Below are positions 10,111 to 21,471 of a DNA stretch of 64,000 nt, in pieces. The DNA is from Phaseolus vulgaris. Lineage: Eukaryota > Streptophyta > Magnoliopsida > Fabales > Fabaceae. The stretch is taken from contig NC_023749.2 in assembly GCF_000499845.2 (NCBI RefSeq), positions 32,713,837 to 32,777,836 of the forward strand, read 5' to 3'. The position numbers and the translations under genes are program-made. The notes beneath the pieces are model-generated. The model made no database searches and was not told the origin of the DNA. It saw only the letters and a list, made by a program, of their open reading frames with translations. Positions within the stretch are counted from its first letter, which is position 1; each line of letters starts with the position of its first letter.

Positions 10111-11000
10111 TGTACCGCCCTGGTAGTCGGAAGTGATGACGTGGCATCAAGCTATTGTATAGGCGTGTTGAGAGGACGCCAGGTTAGCAGAAGAGAAGGA
10201 GGTCGGGGGGCTCGTGTAGTCGCCAGTTATTAAGTTGGCGTGCTCCGATCTCCATCACACCAATACCGGCGGTCACCAAGTTGAAGATGAAGTCGCCAGA
10301 TGTAAACCCAGGCGACCAAGTGATCAGAGATCGCCGAAGAAAGGACATCGCCGGAGATGAAGGCAGATAGCCATTTCCCAGCTGACCAGAGGATGAGGTC
10401 GGGGGGCAGCTTGTTTGAGCATACATGGTGAAACAGGTGATGCAGATGATGAAGGCGGCCGGCGAGACCACAGGGAAGGTGTGTACGAAGGCACCCTAGC
10501 TCGCCAATCCAGTAGAGATCGCACTCCAGGACAGCTATGCACTGGGTAGTACCATGCATAAGTAACTTAGCCAAATGAGAGTCAGAAGCAGCGCCCAAGT
10601 CAAGGAGGCTCCAGATGATGGCACGTGTACAGTTGGATGCGAGCCACGTGTCCAGGTCTGTAACTGCCAGGAGAGAGAAAGTGTCCAGGTATATAAGGGT
10701 TTCCCAACGAACTTCTGAGGTACGCACGTTCAGATTGTCTTCTTTACGCTTGCGAGTTCTAGAGTATACTGAGAGAGAACTGGTTCACGGTTCCTTGAGA
10801 GTTCTTGAGTGTTACTCTTAGTATTTGGTGGTTCGGTCACTGACTTGGGCGTTGGAGTGCGATCGGCCGCAGCGGCGCCGCTCTGTTCTTTTGCAGGTTC
10901 TTGAGGTGGATCGTGACGAAGGACGGAGGTTGACGCGGTGCACACGTCGATCCAAGTTTGACGAGGCAAGCTCCAACGTTTTGGTCAACAGGCAGGATCA
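10111..11000 (+). mobile_element. 5' LTR (890 bp)
   Basis: Starts TGTACCGCCC and ends GGCAGGATCA. A TATATAAG box at 10690-10697 suggests the transcription start near 10,720. Compared by eye with the 3' LTR there are seven differences, all transitions, and at each one the 5' LTR carries G or C. Minus-strand open frames here (for example 10,230-10,727) recur in both LTRs only because the LTRs are copies. Confidence 0.95.
10690..10697 (+). promoter_or_regulatory. LTR TATA box
   Basis: TATATAAG lies 579 bp into the LTR, preceded by GC-richer sequence with G-box-like CACGTG cores (10,623 and 10,645). The same box is at 22,051-22,058 in the 3' LTR. Confidence 0.65.
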
Positions 11001-11021
11001 TCAGGCGCCCACCGTGGGGCC
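11001..11021 (+). other. Primer-binding site
   Basis: TCAGGCGCCCACCGTGGGGC directly follows the LTR terminus. The core GGCGCCCACCGTGGGGCC also occurs, with variants, next to the LTRs at 24,932 and (minus strand) 46,633, so it is the shared tRNA primer site of these Tat-type elements. Confidence 0.85.
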
Positions 11022-11411
11022 GTGTAAAATCTGTTCCCATCCACAGCGTGAGTTCTTGGAGGTTTTTGCAGTTTTCTGTGTGGTTGTGTGCTGGTGCAAC
11101 CACTATTCGCTGTTCATCTAAGTTTTGTTCGGTGATTTCGCGTTTTCCACCGTTCGTTTGGATTTTTGTTCGGTGAGGTGAAGTTTTCTGTTGCTTACGC
11201 GAGATTCGTTCGGTGAGATTTGAGTTCTTTGGCTCGTTTGGTTTTTTGTGGGAAAAGCGGTGGTTTCTGGTGGAGTTGCAGGTTTCTGTGGAGGTTCGCT
11301 GTGTTCTTGAGGTTTCTTTCGCAGTTTCGCGAAGTTTTGACCGATTGATCGCCGAATCGATCGTCGCTGAAGGAAGTGTTGTTCGTTGCACTCTGTGATT
11401 CGTCAAGTTTC

Positions 11412-14400
11412 ATGAGAAAAATGAGAAGCAACCGTTCAAGTCCAGTTGCGCTCGTTGCTGCTGAAGGCGCCGGCGCCATGACCATGGCGCAGATGGTGGA
11501 GATTATGCGTTCGTTGCAGGCGAATGTGGAAGCCTCGCGTATAGAACAGGCGAGAATGCACGAGGACCTGGTCGCCTCTCGGGCCAGGAATGATGAGCTT
11601 AGCAAAGTGACTGAAGAACTGCGTCAAGCTCTTCAGGAGTAGCGAGGGCGCCCAGTCGCTGAAGAGGTCGCGCCGTCAACGCCGCCCCGTGTTTTTCCTA
11701 TGCCTTTCGCTCAGGCGATTACTGACACGCCCATTCCTGCGAGTGTGGTACCTGTTAAGGCTGTTTTCACCGGCGTGGAGGATCCTGAGGCTCATCTCAC
11801 CACGTTCCATACACAGATGATGCTGTCGGGAGGATCAGACGCCGTGTACTGCAAGATGTTTGTGAGCACACTCCAGGGAACGACGCTGGAATGGTTTGTG
11901 AGCCTGCCTACAGGTCACATAACCAACTTCCAACAGTTTTCAAAGATTTTCGTCGAGCAGTACATCGTGAATAAGGCACCGCCCAGGGTGTCTTATGATT
12001 TGTTTGATATAAGGCAGTATCAGGGAGAGTCCCTCAGGGACTACCTGAATCGTTTTGGGGCGCAGATGGTTCGATCGCCGGCCAAAGATGAAGAAATGCT
12101 GGTTTATGCATTTAAGAAGGGCGTGCTGCCAGGACCATTCTATGAGGCATTGATCAGGGCTCACCCTGCCACGTTTGCTGAGGTCAGGCGACTTGCGGTG
12201 GCTCACATCGCCGATGAGAATGAAGTCGCCGAGAAGAGGGGAAGCGTGGCTCCCGCTAGGCCACGCGCCCAGACCAGTATCCAGCCACAGAGGGTGCTGG
12301 AGACAGCGGCGGCCAGAAGGGATCAAAGGACTCGCCATCCTTATGATCCGAGGAAGAACAAGGGCAGGGGCCAAGGACGCCCTCAACCAGCACGCCGGGA
12401 GTACAATCGCCCGCCTAAGCACAAGTTTGTCATGGGATTGGCAGACCTGATCGCCATTCCTAATATATCCGCTAGGCTGAAGGCGCCTGAGAAGGTGGGC
12501 GACAAGGTGCTGGGACCAAAGCCAGATGCCTGGTGTGAGTTCCACCAAGGCTTTGGCCACACCGTGGATTCGTGTTTGGCTTTGGGATACCAGCTCGACG
12601 ATCTGGTTAAGAGCGGGTTCCTAAATGACTACTTGCTGGACAGAAGGACGGGGGGCGCGTCGAGCTCCCAACCAGCAGGTGGAGAGGCCCAGCAGCACGA
12701 GATGCCTACCCACGGGGAAATCCACACCATTGCAGGAGGTTTCTCAGGTGGTGGATGCACCGCATCACAGAGGAAGAAGTATGCCAGGTCTGTGATGACG
12801 GTGGATATGTTTGAAGACCACTCGCCGAATGTGGACATTACGTTCACCAAGCAAGATCTTCGGGACGTTGTGCCTCATGACAACGATCCCATAGTCATCT
12901 CGTTGATTACAGCAGGAAGAAAGGTCCACAAGGTTCTGGTGGACCAAGGAAGCTCGGCAGACGTAATGTTCTGGCCGACTTTCACGCAGTTGGAGCTACC
13001 CCTTGATCAGCTGAGGCCCTATGGAGGGTGTTTGTATGGTTTTGCTAGTGACCAGGTAGAGGTCAGGGGGTACATAGAGTTGAGGACTACGTTTACAGAT
13101 GAGGCGGGTTCGAGAACAGAGAAGATCAAATACCTTGTCGTAAATGCTCCCTCAGCGTACAACATCCTGCTGGGAAGACCCACGCTCAACAGAATAGGTG
13201 CTATACCATCAACACGACACATGAAGGTGAAGTTGCCGTCTATGGAGGGGGTGGTGATCACCATCAAATCCGACCAGAAAGAAGCAAAGAAGTGCTATGA
13301 GAATAGCCTGAAAAACAAAAGGTCTGTGAGTTATGTGACAACCACCCCGCCTCCTGGTGTGAAGCCCAGATCGACGGTAATAGAAGAGACCGCCGGAAGA
13401 GATGTGGTGATGGTGGATGCTGAGCTGGGGGAGAGGAACGCCGATCTGGAAGAAGAGGAGGCAAGGAATCGCCCTGAGGAAGCGAGGGAGCTGGGAATCG
13501 CCAGGGCGGTGATCGCCAGAGAAACCAGGCCAAAACCTGTCGAGCAGTGGCTCGAGAGAGAGATCAGAGGAAAGATCTTCAAGCTGGGAAGATCTTTGGA
13601 GGTTGAGCTCCAGGACCAGATCGCCAAGGTGATAGAACGGCATCTGGATGCGTTTGCATAGTCCGCTTCGGACATGCCCGGGATCGATCCCGACTTCTTG
13701 TGCCATCATTTGGCGATGGACAACTTGGTGAGACCAGTGCGGCAGAGGAGAAGGAAGTTCAACGAGGAGAGGAGGCAGGCGATTAGAGACGAAACACAGA
13801 AGCTCCTTGCTGCAGGCCATATCAGGGAGGTGCAGTACCCTGATTGGCTGGCCAATGTCGTACTGGTGAAGAAGAGCAACGGGAAATGGCGCATGTGCGT
13901 CGATTTCACCGATCTGAATAAGGCTTGCCCAAAGGACTCATATCCTTCACCAAGCATAGACGCCCTGGTGGATAGTGCTGCAGGGTGCAAGTTGTTGAGT
14001 TTCCTGGACACCTTCTCGGGGTATAACCAGATCAAGATGCATCCCATGGATGAAGAGAAGATTGCCTTCATGACCGAGAGATCGTGCTACTGCTACAAGG
14101 TGATGCCTTTTGGGCTGAAGAATGCGGGGGCCACGTACCAGAGGTTGATGGATCGAGTACTTGCACCAATGTTGGGAAGGAATGTGCAAGCGTACGTGGA
14201 TGACATGGTCGTGACCTCGCCAGAGAAAAGCAAGCACGTTGCGGACTTGGAGGAGTTGTTTACTACGATCGCCAAGTTTAGGTTGAAGCTGAATCCGGAG
14301 AAGTGCATCTTTGGCGTGGAGGCTGGGAAGTTCTTTGGTTTCCTCTTAACTGAGAGAGGAATAGAAGCCAACCCTGATAAGTGTGCCGCCATCTTGGCGA

Positions 14401-16850
14401 TGAGGAGCCCAACCACTATGAAGGAAGTACAACAACTTACAGGTAGGATGGCCGCCCTGTCTCGGTTCGTGTCGGCTAGCGGAGAGAAGGGCCATCCATA
14501 TTTTCAGTGCTTAAGGCGGAATAACAAGTTTGCCTGGACGAAGGAGTGTGAGGAAGCCTTCGTCAAGCTGAAGGAGTATCTGGCGAGCCCACCGGTTTTG
14601 TGCAAACCGCTGGTGGGAACCCCTCTCAGGTTGTATTTTGCTGTAACTGAGAGGGCGGTGAGTGCGGTGCTCGCCCAGGACCAAGATCAGGCTCAAAAGC
14701 CTATTTATTTTGTTAGTAAGGTGCTGCAGGGTCCGGAGGTAAGGTATCAGGCCCTGGAGAAGGCTGCGCTGGCTGTGGTATTTTCGGCGAGGAGGTTGCG
14801 CCACTATTTCCATAGCTTCACGATACTGGTGATGACCGACCTGCCCATCCAGAAGGTCTTGAAGAAGCCCGATGTTGCGGGAAGGATGGTGAAGTGGGCA
14901 GTGGAGCTGTCAGAGTTTGATATTAAGTATGAGCCCCAAGGTCCGATTAAGGGACAGATCTTCGCAGACTTCGTGGTCGAGCTCTGATCTGAAGCGACAC
15001 GAGTTGAAGGGGATGACTTCCGTTGGGTACTCTCAGTGGATGGATCGTCAAACCAGCAGGGTAGCGGTGCTGGAGTCATCTTGGAGGGACCCAACGGCGT
15101 GCTGATCGAACAATCCTTGAGGTTTGCCTTCAAGGCCAGCAATAATCAAGCAGAATATGAGGCGCTGATCGCCGGTATCTTGCTGGCTAAGGAGATGGGA
15201 GCCAGGGTGTTGATGGCAAAGAGTGACTCGCTGCTGGTCACGGGGCAAGTAACAGGCGAGTTCCAGGCTAAAGATCCACAAATGGCGGCTTACCTGGAGT
15301 ATGTACAGGAATTGAAGAGTTCCTTTGCCTCCTTTGAAGTGGTGCACGTGCCCAGAGAGCAGAATGCCCGAGCTGACTTGCTAGCTAAGCTTGCCAGCTC
15401 AGGCAAGGGGGGTAGGCAGAGGACGGTGATTCAAGAAACTCTGAAGACGCCGAGAGCATTTGTAGCAAATCACTTGTTTCTTCAGATAAGCAAGTCGACG
15501 GAGAGAGCGGCGAGAAGTCATAGGTCCCTGACTCAAGAGACCTTGAGATCGCCGAGAATAAGAGCATGTCGGGGGGAGAGGGTAAACATGACGCAGGTCT
15601 GCGCTACGCACGAGCCAGACACCTGGGTAACACAGTATAAGCGGTGCCTGGCAGATGGCCTTCTCCCGCTGGATCCGACAGAGGCTAGGAAGATAAAGAA
15701 GAATTCTAGCAAGTTCACAATGATTGATGGCGATCTGTACAGGTTTGGGTTCACTCACCCACTCCTGGAATGTGTGCACGGGGAAAAATGTACAAGAATT
15801 ATGGCAGAGCTCCATGAAGGGATATGCGGAAGCCACGTCGGGGGTCGAGCTCTGGCCGCAAGGACTCTCCGTGCAGGTTACTACTGGCCAACGATGAGAG
15901 AAGACTGCAAGAGGTATGCGCAGTGCTGCAAGCAATGCCAACAGCACGCCTATTGGCTCAAGGCGCCTCCTGAGGAGTTGAAGTCGATTTACAGCCCCTG
16001 GCCGTTTCATACATGGGGAATCGACATCCTGGGACCATTCCCACTGGCGATCAGGCAGATGAAGTACTTGGTGGTGGCGATTGAGTATTTCACCAAGTGG
16101 ATCGAAGCAGAACCAGTGGCCCAGATCACCGCACACAAGGTCGAGGGTTTCGTGTGGAAGAACATTGTGTGCCGGTTTGGTGTGCCCAAGCGCCTGGTGT
16201 CGGACAATGGGACTCAGTTTGCAAGTCACCTGTTGAAGAAGCTGTGCGAGGGGGTGGGAATTCAACAAGTGTTTGCATCCGTCGAGCACCCTCAGACGAA
16301 TGGCCAAGTAGAGTCAGCCAATCGGGTGTTGCTGAGAGGGTTGAAGAGAAGGCTAGAGAAAGCCAAAGGAAGCTGGGCTGAGGAGGTACCCCGTATAGTC
16401 TAGGCGTACCACACCACCGAGCAGTCAGGAACCCATGAGACCCCGTTCAGCTTGGTCTATGGGTGTGACGCAATGATTCCAGTGGAGATCCAGGAGAGCT
16501 CGCCGAGATTCCAGAACTTTGTGGAGGAAGACTCGAATGAGGAGAGAAGGTTGAACCTGGATCTACTGGATGAAGTCAGGGAAGAGGCGAGATTAAAAGC
16601 TGAGGCGGTGAAGAGAAGGATTGAACGAAGATATAACTCGAAGGTGATGCCGAGACAGTTCAGAGAGGGCGACCTGGTGATGAGGAAAGCCCACCAGTAC
16701 GAGATGGAGAATAAGCTGTCGCCTAAGTGGACGGGACCGTTCAGAATAACCGAGGCGCTCGGGAACGGCGCCTACCGCTTAGAGACATTGGAAGGAGGGG
16801 CGATTCCTCGCACCTGGAACGCCACGCACCTCAAGTTATATTACAGTTGA
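11412..16850 (+). pseudogene. gag-pol polyprotein of the Tat/Retand-type element, single frame broken by four stops
   Basis: One frame runs through gag, protease, RT, RNase H, second RNase H and integrase with in-frame stops at 11,640 (TAG), 13,659 (TAG), 14,985 (TGA) and 16,401 (TAG); no frameshift was found. In the 653-aa part from 11,700 the gag core spans residues 20-170, a degenerate Cys/His knuckle WCEFHQGFGHTVDSC starts near 278, and the protease motif VDQGSSADVMF is at 414. In the part from 13,674 RT has LDTFSGYNQI (Asp 112) and YVDDM (174). RNase H 1 begins near RLYFAVTE. From 15,036 a second, archaeal-type RNase H (D2, E40, D64, D114) precedes integrase with its HHCC finger (H260, H267, C298, C301) and DDE triad (D330, D390, E426). 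The start at 11,412 is chosen by similarity to the other gag copies. Confidence 0.92.
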
Positions 16851-17099
16851 GAACTTTGTAAGTAAAGACAAACACGAAGTTATATCACAATGTTTCTGTT
16901 AAAAACAGTTTGAAGGGGGCACTCTTTTCCCTAAGGAGGGTTTTTAATGAGGCCACCCAATAAAGAAGAGTTTTCGAAGCTTAAAGTTGTTTTAGATTGC
17001 ATGCCTGCTGTTTTCCAAAGTTTTGAAGAAAGACCTTGTCACTTATATGTGATTTAAGGCAAGTTAAAGATATATTGCATGCTTTCTAAAAGGTTTCTA

Positions 17100-17665
17100 A
17101 GTCCTCATCGTCTTTCGGCGATCGGAGCCACCAGTTAAAGTTAAAGTCCTCATCGTCTTTCGGCGATCGAAGGCACCAGTTAAAAGACCTCAACGCCCTC
17201 GCGCGTTCTGAGGCGAGATAAAGACCTCCTCGCCGTCGAGCGAGTGCAGGCGAGGAAGAGTGAAAAGTCCTCAGTGTTTATGGGGGAGAGGAGATGTAAC
17301 CCCTGGGGCAATGTAGAGGCACCAGCGAAAAGTCCTCAGTGTTTCTGGGGGAGAGGAGATGTAACCCCTGGGGCAATGTAGAGGCACTAGCGAAAAGTCC
17401 TCAGTGTTTCTGGGGGGGAGAAGATGTAACCCCTGGGGCAATGTAGAGGCACCAGCGAAAAGTCCTCAGTGTTTCTGGGGGAGAGGAGATGTAACCCCTG
17501 GGGCAATGTAGAGGCACGAGTTAAAGACCTTCTCGCTGATGAGCGAGTTCAGGCGAGTTAAAGACCTTCTCGCCGATGAGCGAGTTCAGGCGAGTTAAAG
17601 ACCTTCTCGCCTATGAGCGAGTTCAGGCAAGATAAAATCCTTCTCGTCTCGAACGAGTTCAGGTA
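17100..17665 (+). repeat. Tandem-repeat block between pol and the antisense gene
   Basis: Three arrays follow each other. About two copies of a 45-bp unit contain CCTCATCGTCTTTCGGCGATC. Four copies of a 65-bp unit begin at 17,262, 17,327, 17,392 and 17,457 (core AAAGTCCTCAGTGTTTCTGG and CCCCTGGGGCAATGTAGAGG). About four copies of a 37-bp unit start near 17,521, 17,558, 17,595 and 17,632 (TTAAAGACCTTCTCGCC, GAGCGAGTTCAGGCGA). No coding potential. A repeat block with unrelated sequence but the same position exists at 37,991-38,640. Confidence 0.92.
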
Positions 17666-18263
17666 TGGTGAGAAGGGTGGAAGAAGTTTGTCGGGTGGCC
17701 CAGGCAGGTTCGAAGAGAACGCCTAGCCACCCGGTCTCTTGTTCGGAAGATCAGGGAGGTAGAGAAGGATCCGAAAGGCGCCTCTACCCCCAGATGAAGG
17801 AACAATGGCCAAGTTATGAAGCCAAGAAGAAGCTGATATCGCCAAGAGTCTTTGGCGACCAGGAGAAATTCAAGCAATGGCAAGAAAGTCGAAGACCCGT
17901 TTTGATGAAGCTGATCGGGTGAGCGGTGTCTTAAGCCATTAATTGAGTTGAAGTTCGTTATTTGAAGAGCGATTTTACGCTAGGATTCATTACCTTGAAG
18001 TTACAAGTTGTTAGAGTGTTTTGTTCGAAGATCAGCGGTTCGAAGCAGTTAAGTACACGATTGCGCTTACGAAATTACTAAGTTATTCCTTTGAAGTAAA
18101 TCGTGCAAGGAAAAGATAAAGCAGACAAAGAAGTTACAAGAAGAAACGCAAAGACTTTATCATTAAGTAAACATCAGTTCAAGGCACATATACAGAAAAA
18201 AGGAAAATCTATTACAATCATATGTAAGGAGAAAGCATAAAAGTAGTGGATGGAGGGACTCAA

Positions 18264-20878
18264 TCAGTCTTCAGCAGGAACAACCTTCCCATCCACCACC
18301 TCGTTGTTAAGGGACACCATGGTAAGATCTAAATCGGGATACAAGCAGGCGAACTGTTCCCGGGCGGCCTCGAATCCAGCAGCAAGAATCTGGGCAGAGC
18401 TCAGCTCAAGTTCTTCGATTTGTTTCTTTAGCCCCTCATTCTGCTGCTTCAGCTCTTCAGCTTGCTTCTTAAGTTCTTCAACTGCTTCCCGAGCTTGAAG
18501 AAGGTCTTCAGTAACCTTCTTGGATTCTGCATGCGCCTGGGCTAGCTCAGCGGCGATCTTCCCGTTTTCTTTGTCGGCTTCGGCAAGCTTGGCCATGGTG
18601 TCGTCTCTCTCCTTTTCTACCTTCCCCAGGAAGACCTCCCGATCGACTGACCTTTGTTCGAGTTTCTTCACCTTGGCGGCGTCAGTTTTAATCAAGGCCT
18701 CCAGGTCAGCCACTTTTACGCGATAAGGTACTAGCTTGCTCTCCAGCTCAATCTTCTCTTGAGCCAAAAGCTACACCTTATGGCGTAGATCGGTGGCCTC
18801 CTTGCGTGCCACCCGGAGCTCGGTGCTCATGGCATCTTCTACTCGGGAGTGCTCGATCTCGGCGAGTGTCAGATTGCAGGATAACCTCTCCGCCTCAATC
18901 CTTATGGAGTTATTCTCAGCTCGGAGTGTGAAGAGGTCATCCTGGAGCTTCCTGGTGGAGCTCTCCACAGCTTTAGATATAATGGAGGGGAAATCCTCCG
19001 CCATCATCTTTAGTTTTGCTGAGAAGGGCTCCCACATCCTCTTGACCTCAAGAGAGAGGTTTGCTTGTGGAGGCACCGGGTGGGCTTGTTGTTGGTTTTC
19101 GCCGCCACCTTCTTGAGTTGGTTGCTCAGCGGGTGCTTCTTGGCGTGGTGGCGACGTCGGGGATTCAGTAATAAGAATTGGAGAGTGGTGAACACCTTCA
19201 TCCCCGACTGGTGCAGCGTTTGCGGTTGAGGCGTTTGAAGGAGGACCCCCTCCAGCTGATACATAAGGCGTGGAGGCGCTCGGGGGGTTCTCTATGAAGT
19301 TAGGCTCGGGGGCCTCAACCACAGGAGGCGCAAACGCCAAAGGAATCGCTTGGACTGGCGAGGCGGGAGCTGGTGGAGGAAGCAATGTTGGAGGTGGAGC
19401 AGGTGTGGATGGTGGTGTTGATGTTGGAAGAGGGGGTGGAGCAGATGGTGAAGAAGGCGCCACCCTCTTCCTCTTGATGATGAGGCCATCTTCAGTCGCC
19501 TCATCATCTTCTTCTTCTTCCTTGTGGACTACTTGGGGGGCTTTCCTCTTTGGTTTCCTGAGGATAAGCTTTTTGCGTTGGTTGGCGGGCTGGGCCTCGG
19601 GAGGAGTTGGGCCTTTGGGTGGCGATCTGCCCTGTGCGGCGGCGATCTCCACCACCGAGTTTGGCAGGGTTTGGGAACCCGATGCCAACCCGTGGGCTCG
19701 GGCGAGCGCCCTCAGTTCAGCAAGTTTGCCCTGGCCCAACATACGATCTGCATAATGCAAAGGTGCATGGGTTAGTTCAGAGGAAAAGGTAAACACATAA
19801 GGCAGTATGCAGCAAAAGCAGATAAGTGGTGCAGAAAATAAGACCAAAGTCTTGTGCACAACACACAAGACGCCCAGAAACAGTTAGCAGAGGTAATGTC
19901 AAAGTAAAGACTTAGACGTTGAGCCGAGTTCTAACCTATGCGAATTTCGAGTTGATCTTCGAAGAACTCGAAGCAGATGAGCGTGGTGGTGAGGAAGGTA
20001 ATGTTGGCGTCTGCCACACTCTTCCAGAAGAAGCATAGGTCCTTGTCCAAAGCACCCATGCTATCAGGACTCCTTGGCCTCCTGAAGCTGCCTTTGGACT
20101 CTTTGTTCCCCTTGTTTACCCAATATAAGGGGAAACCGTCGAGCAGTGAGGTGTCCCTATCGTTTGGGCGCACCTGGACGAACTTGCCCTTCCAGTCTTT
20201 GTAGGATTGCTGGAAGATAGAGAGGATCGACCTCCCAGCAATCCCGTTCAAACTCACCCACAGGCGATCTCCCGGGTGTTTGGCTTCGAAGAGGAAGAGA
20301 AAGACGTCCACCGATGCTGGCAACCCCAGATGGTCGCACATGATCTGGAACGCCCGCACGAACGCCCAGCTGTTGGGATGGAGCTGGGCGGCGGCGATGT
20401 CGAGCTCGGTGAGAAGCTCCCTTTCAAAACGAGTGAAGGGAAACCTAAGTTTCACCTTCTTGAACAAAGTGGTGTAGACGAAGCAGAACAGCCCGCCGTC
20501 GTTCCCCTTGTCGTCGGCGCACACTGGCAGGTCGGGGGGGCAAGGTAGCACCGTCATCTTTTCGTCGTGCTCCTTGTGGAACGACTGGTGAGGCCCATCC
20601 CCTTTCGTCAGTCGAAGAACCGCCCCAGCAGAGTTTACTGAGGAGGTTTCCTTCAGCAAGGTCGAGGTGGCCCATGGGTATAGTTTTTTGAAATCTGGAG
20701 GGGGGACAGAGGCTCCTCCGGCGACAGGCGGAGTAGCCTGGGCCAAGTTGGGGCGGGAGGGTGCAGGCCTCTCAGCCTGAGAAGAAGAAGCACCACGTGC
20801 TCGCGGTGGGTTGTGTGCTTGAGATGAGGGGTTTCGTGACGAGGGAGGAGGATTTGGGGTGATCTTTGAGCGAGTCAT
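18264..20878 (-). pseudogene. Antisense spliced gene (aORF): gypsy-type transposase domain, Pro-rich linker, coiled coil; one stop
   Basis: Minus-strand exon 1 (20,878-19,936) starts MTRSKIT and carries the domain Pfam calls 'Transposase (putative) gypsy type': YPWATSTLLKETSS, FERELLTELDIAAAQLHPNS, SVDVFLFLFEAK, FQQSYKDWKGKFVQV and LLDGFPLYW. The intron at 19,935-19,748 (188 bp, ATAG|GTTAG...TGCAG|AT) is phase 1 and gives a smooth join into RMLGQGKLAEL. Exon 2 (19,747-18,264) has a basic KRKRV patch, a long Pro/Ala/Thr linker and a coiled coil rich in Glu, Lys and Leu. A TAG at 18,771 interrupts the coiled coil, and the same frame continues to 18,264. Function is not established; the layout suggests a nuclear DNA- or protein-binding factor. 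An intron also sits in its 5' leader. Confidence 0.82.
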
Positions 20879-20886
20879 TGCGGAAG

Positions 20887-21118
20887 CTGCAGAGGAAAAA
20901 GAAAAGAAAAGGCGATCAGGGTTCGCAGAGGCTGACTCGATCATGAAAGAAGGGTGAAAAACGAACGAACGAAGGTTCGTTGTAACAAAGACGAAGCCCT
21001 AAGTTACGAAGAAGGAGAAATAGAAAAAACAGCCCACAGCGTATGCACCAGACAGTTAATGGATGATGCGAATCAGTTAAGATGCAGGAAAAACCAGCAG
21101 AAGAAGTAAAGGAAGTAC
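20887..21118 (-). other. 5'-leader intron of the antisense gene
   Basis: On the minus strand AAAAAG|GTACTT (donor at 21,118) and a pyrimidine-rich TTTTTCCTCTGCAG (acceptor ending 20,887) bracket 232 bp just before the ATG context. Matching leader introns of 230 and 212 bp precede the antisense genes at 59,882 and 62,329. Similarity of placement in three copies supports real splicing. Confidence 0.65.
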
Positions 21119-21458
21119 CTTTTTGTAATCGGAAGAGTGATAAAGGAAGTTGGTGATTCAGGAGGTTGAGAAGTGTTGAGAGCTTTTGCAGAAGAAAGTT
21201 GAAGTGTCTGAGAAAACGAAGAAGTGATGGAACAGTGAAGAGAAATGGGTTTAAGGGTTTTGCGAAATGGGTTTGGGAAGCGCAAACGACAATTGAAGGT
21301 AACCGTTGATGAAGCCACGTGTCGAGCGATGGGAGGAGAGTTTGGTGGAGCGTCAGGAAAGCAGAAAGTACAACCGCTTGGAATTCTGCGCCAGCGCCAC
21401 ATAGATCGGTATTGACGTGACTCCTTTAGTCTTTTCGCTGGACAGGTCTTCGCTCAAG

Positions 21459-21471
21459 ACTGGGGGGTTTG
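21459..21471 (+). other. Polypurine tract
   Basis: ACTGGGGGGTTTG immediately precedes the 3' LTR. Related G-rich tracts precede the minus-strand LTRs at 59,318 and 61,600. Confidence 0.8.

Noticed and set aside
10230..10727. 165-codon minus-strand frame, repeated at 21,591-22,088
   Set aside because: It lies wholly in the LTR and is repeated only because the two LTRs are copies. No known domain; the apparent conservation is explained by LTR identity.
12629..13820. Several long minus-strand frames across gag-pol of the 10-22 kb element
   Set aside because: They are complements of the protease and RT coding strand with no domain of their own.
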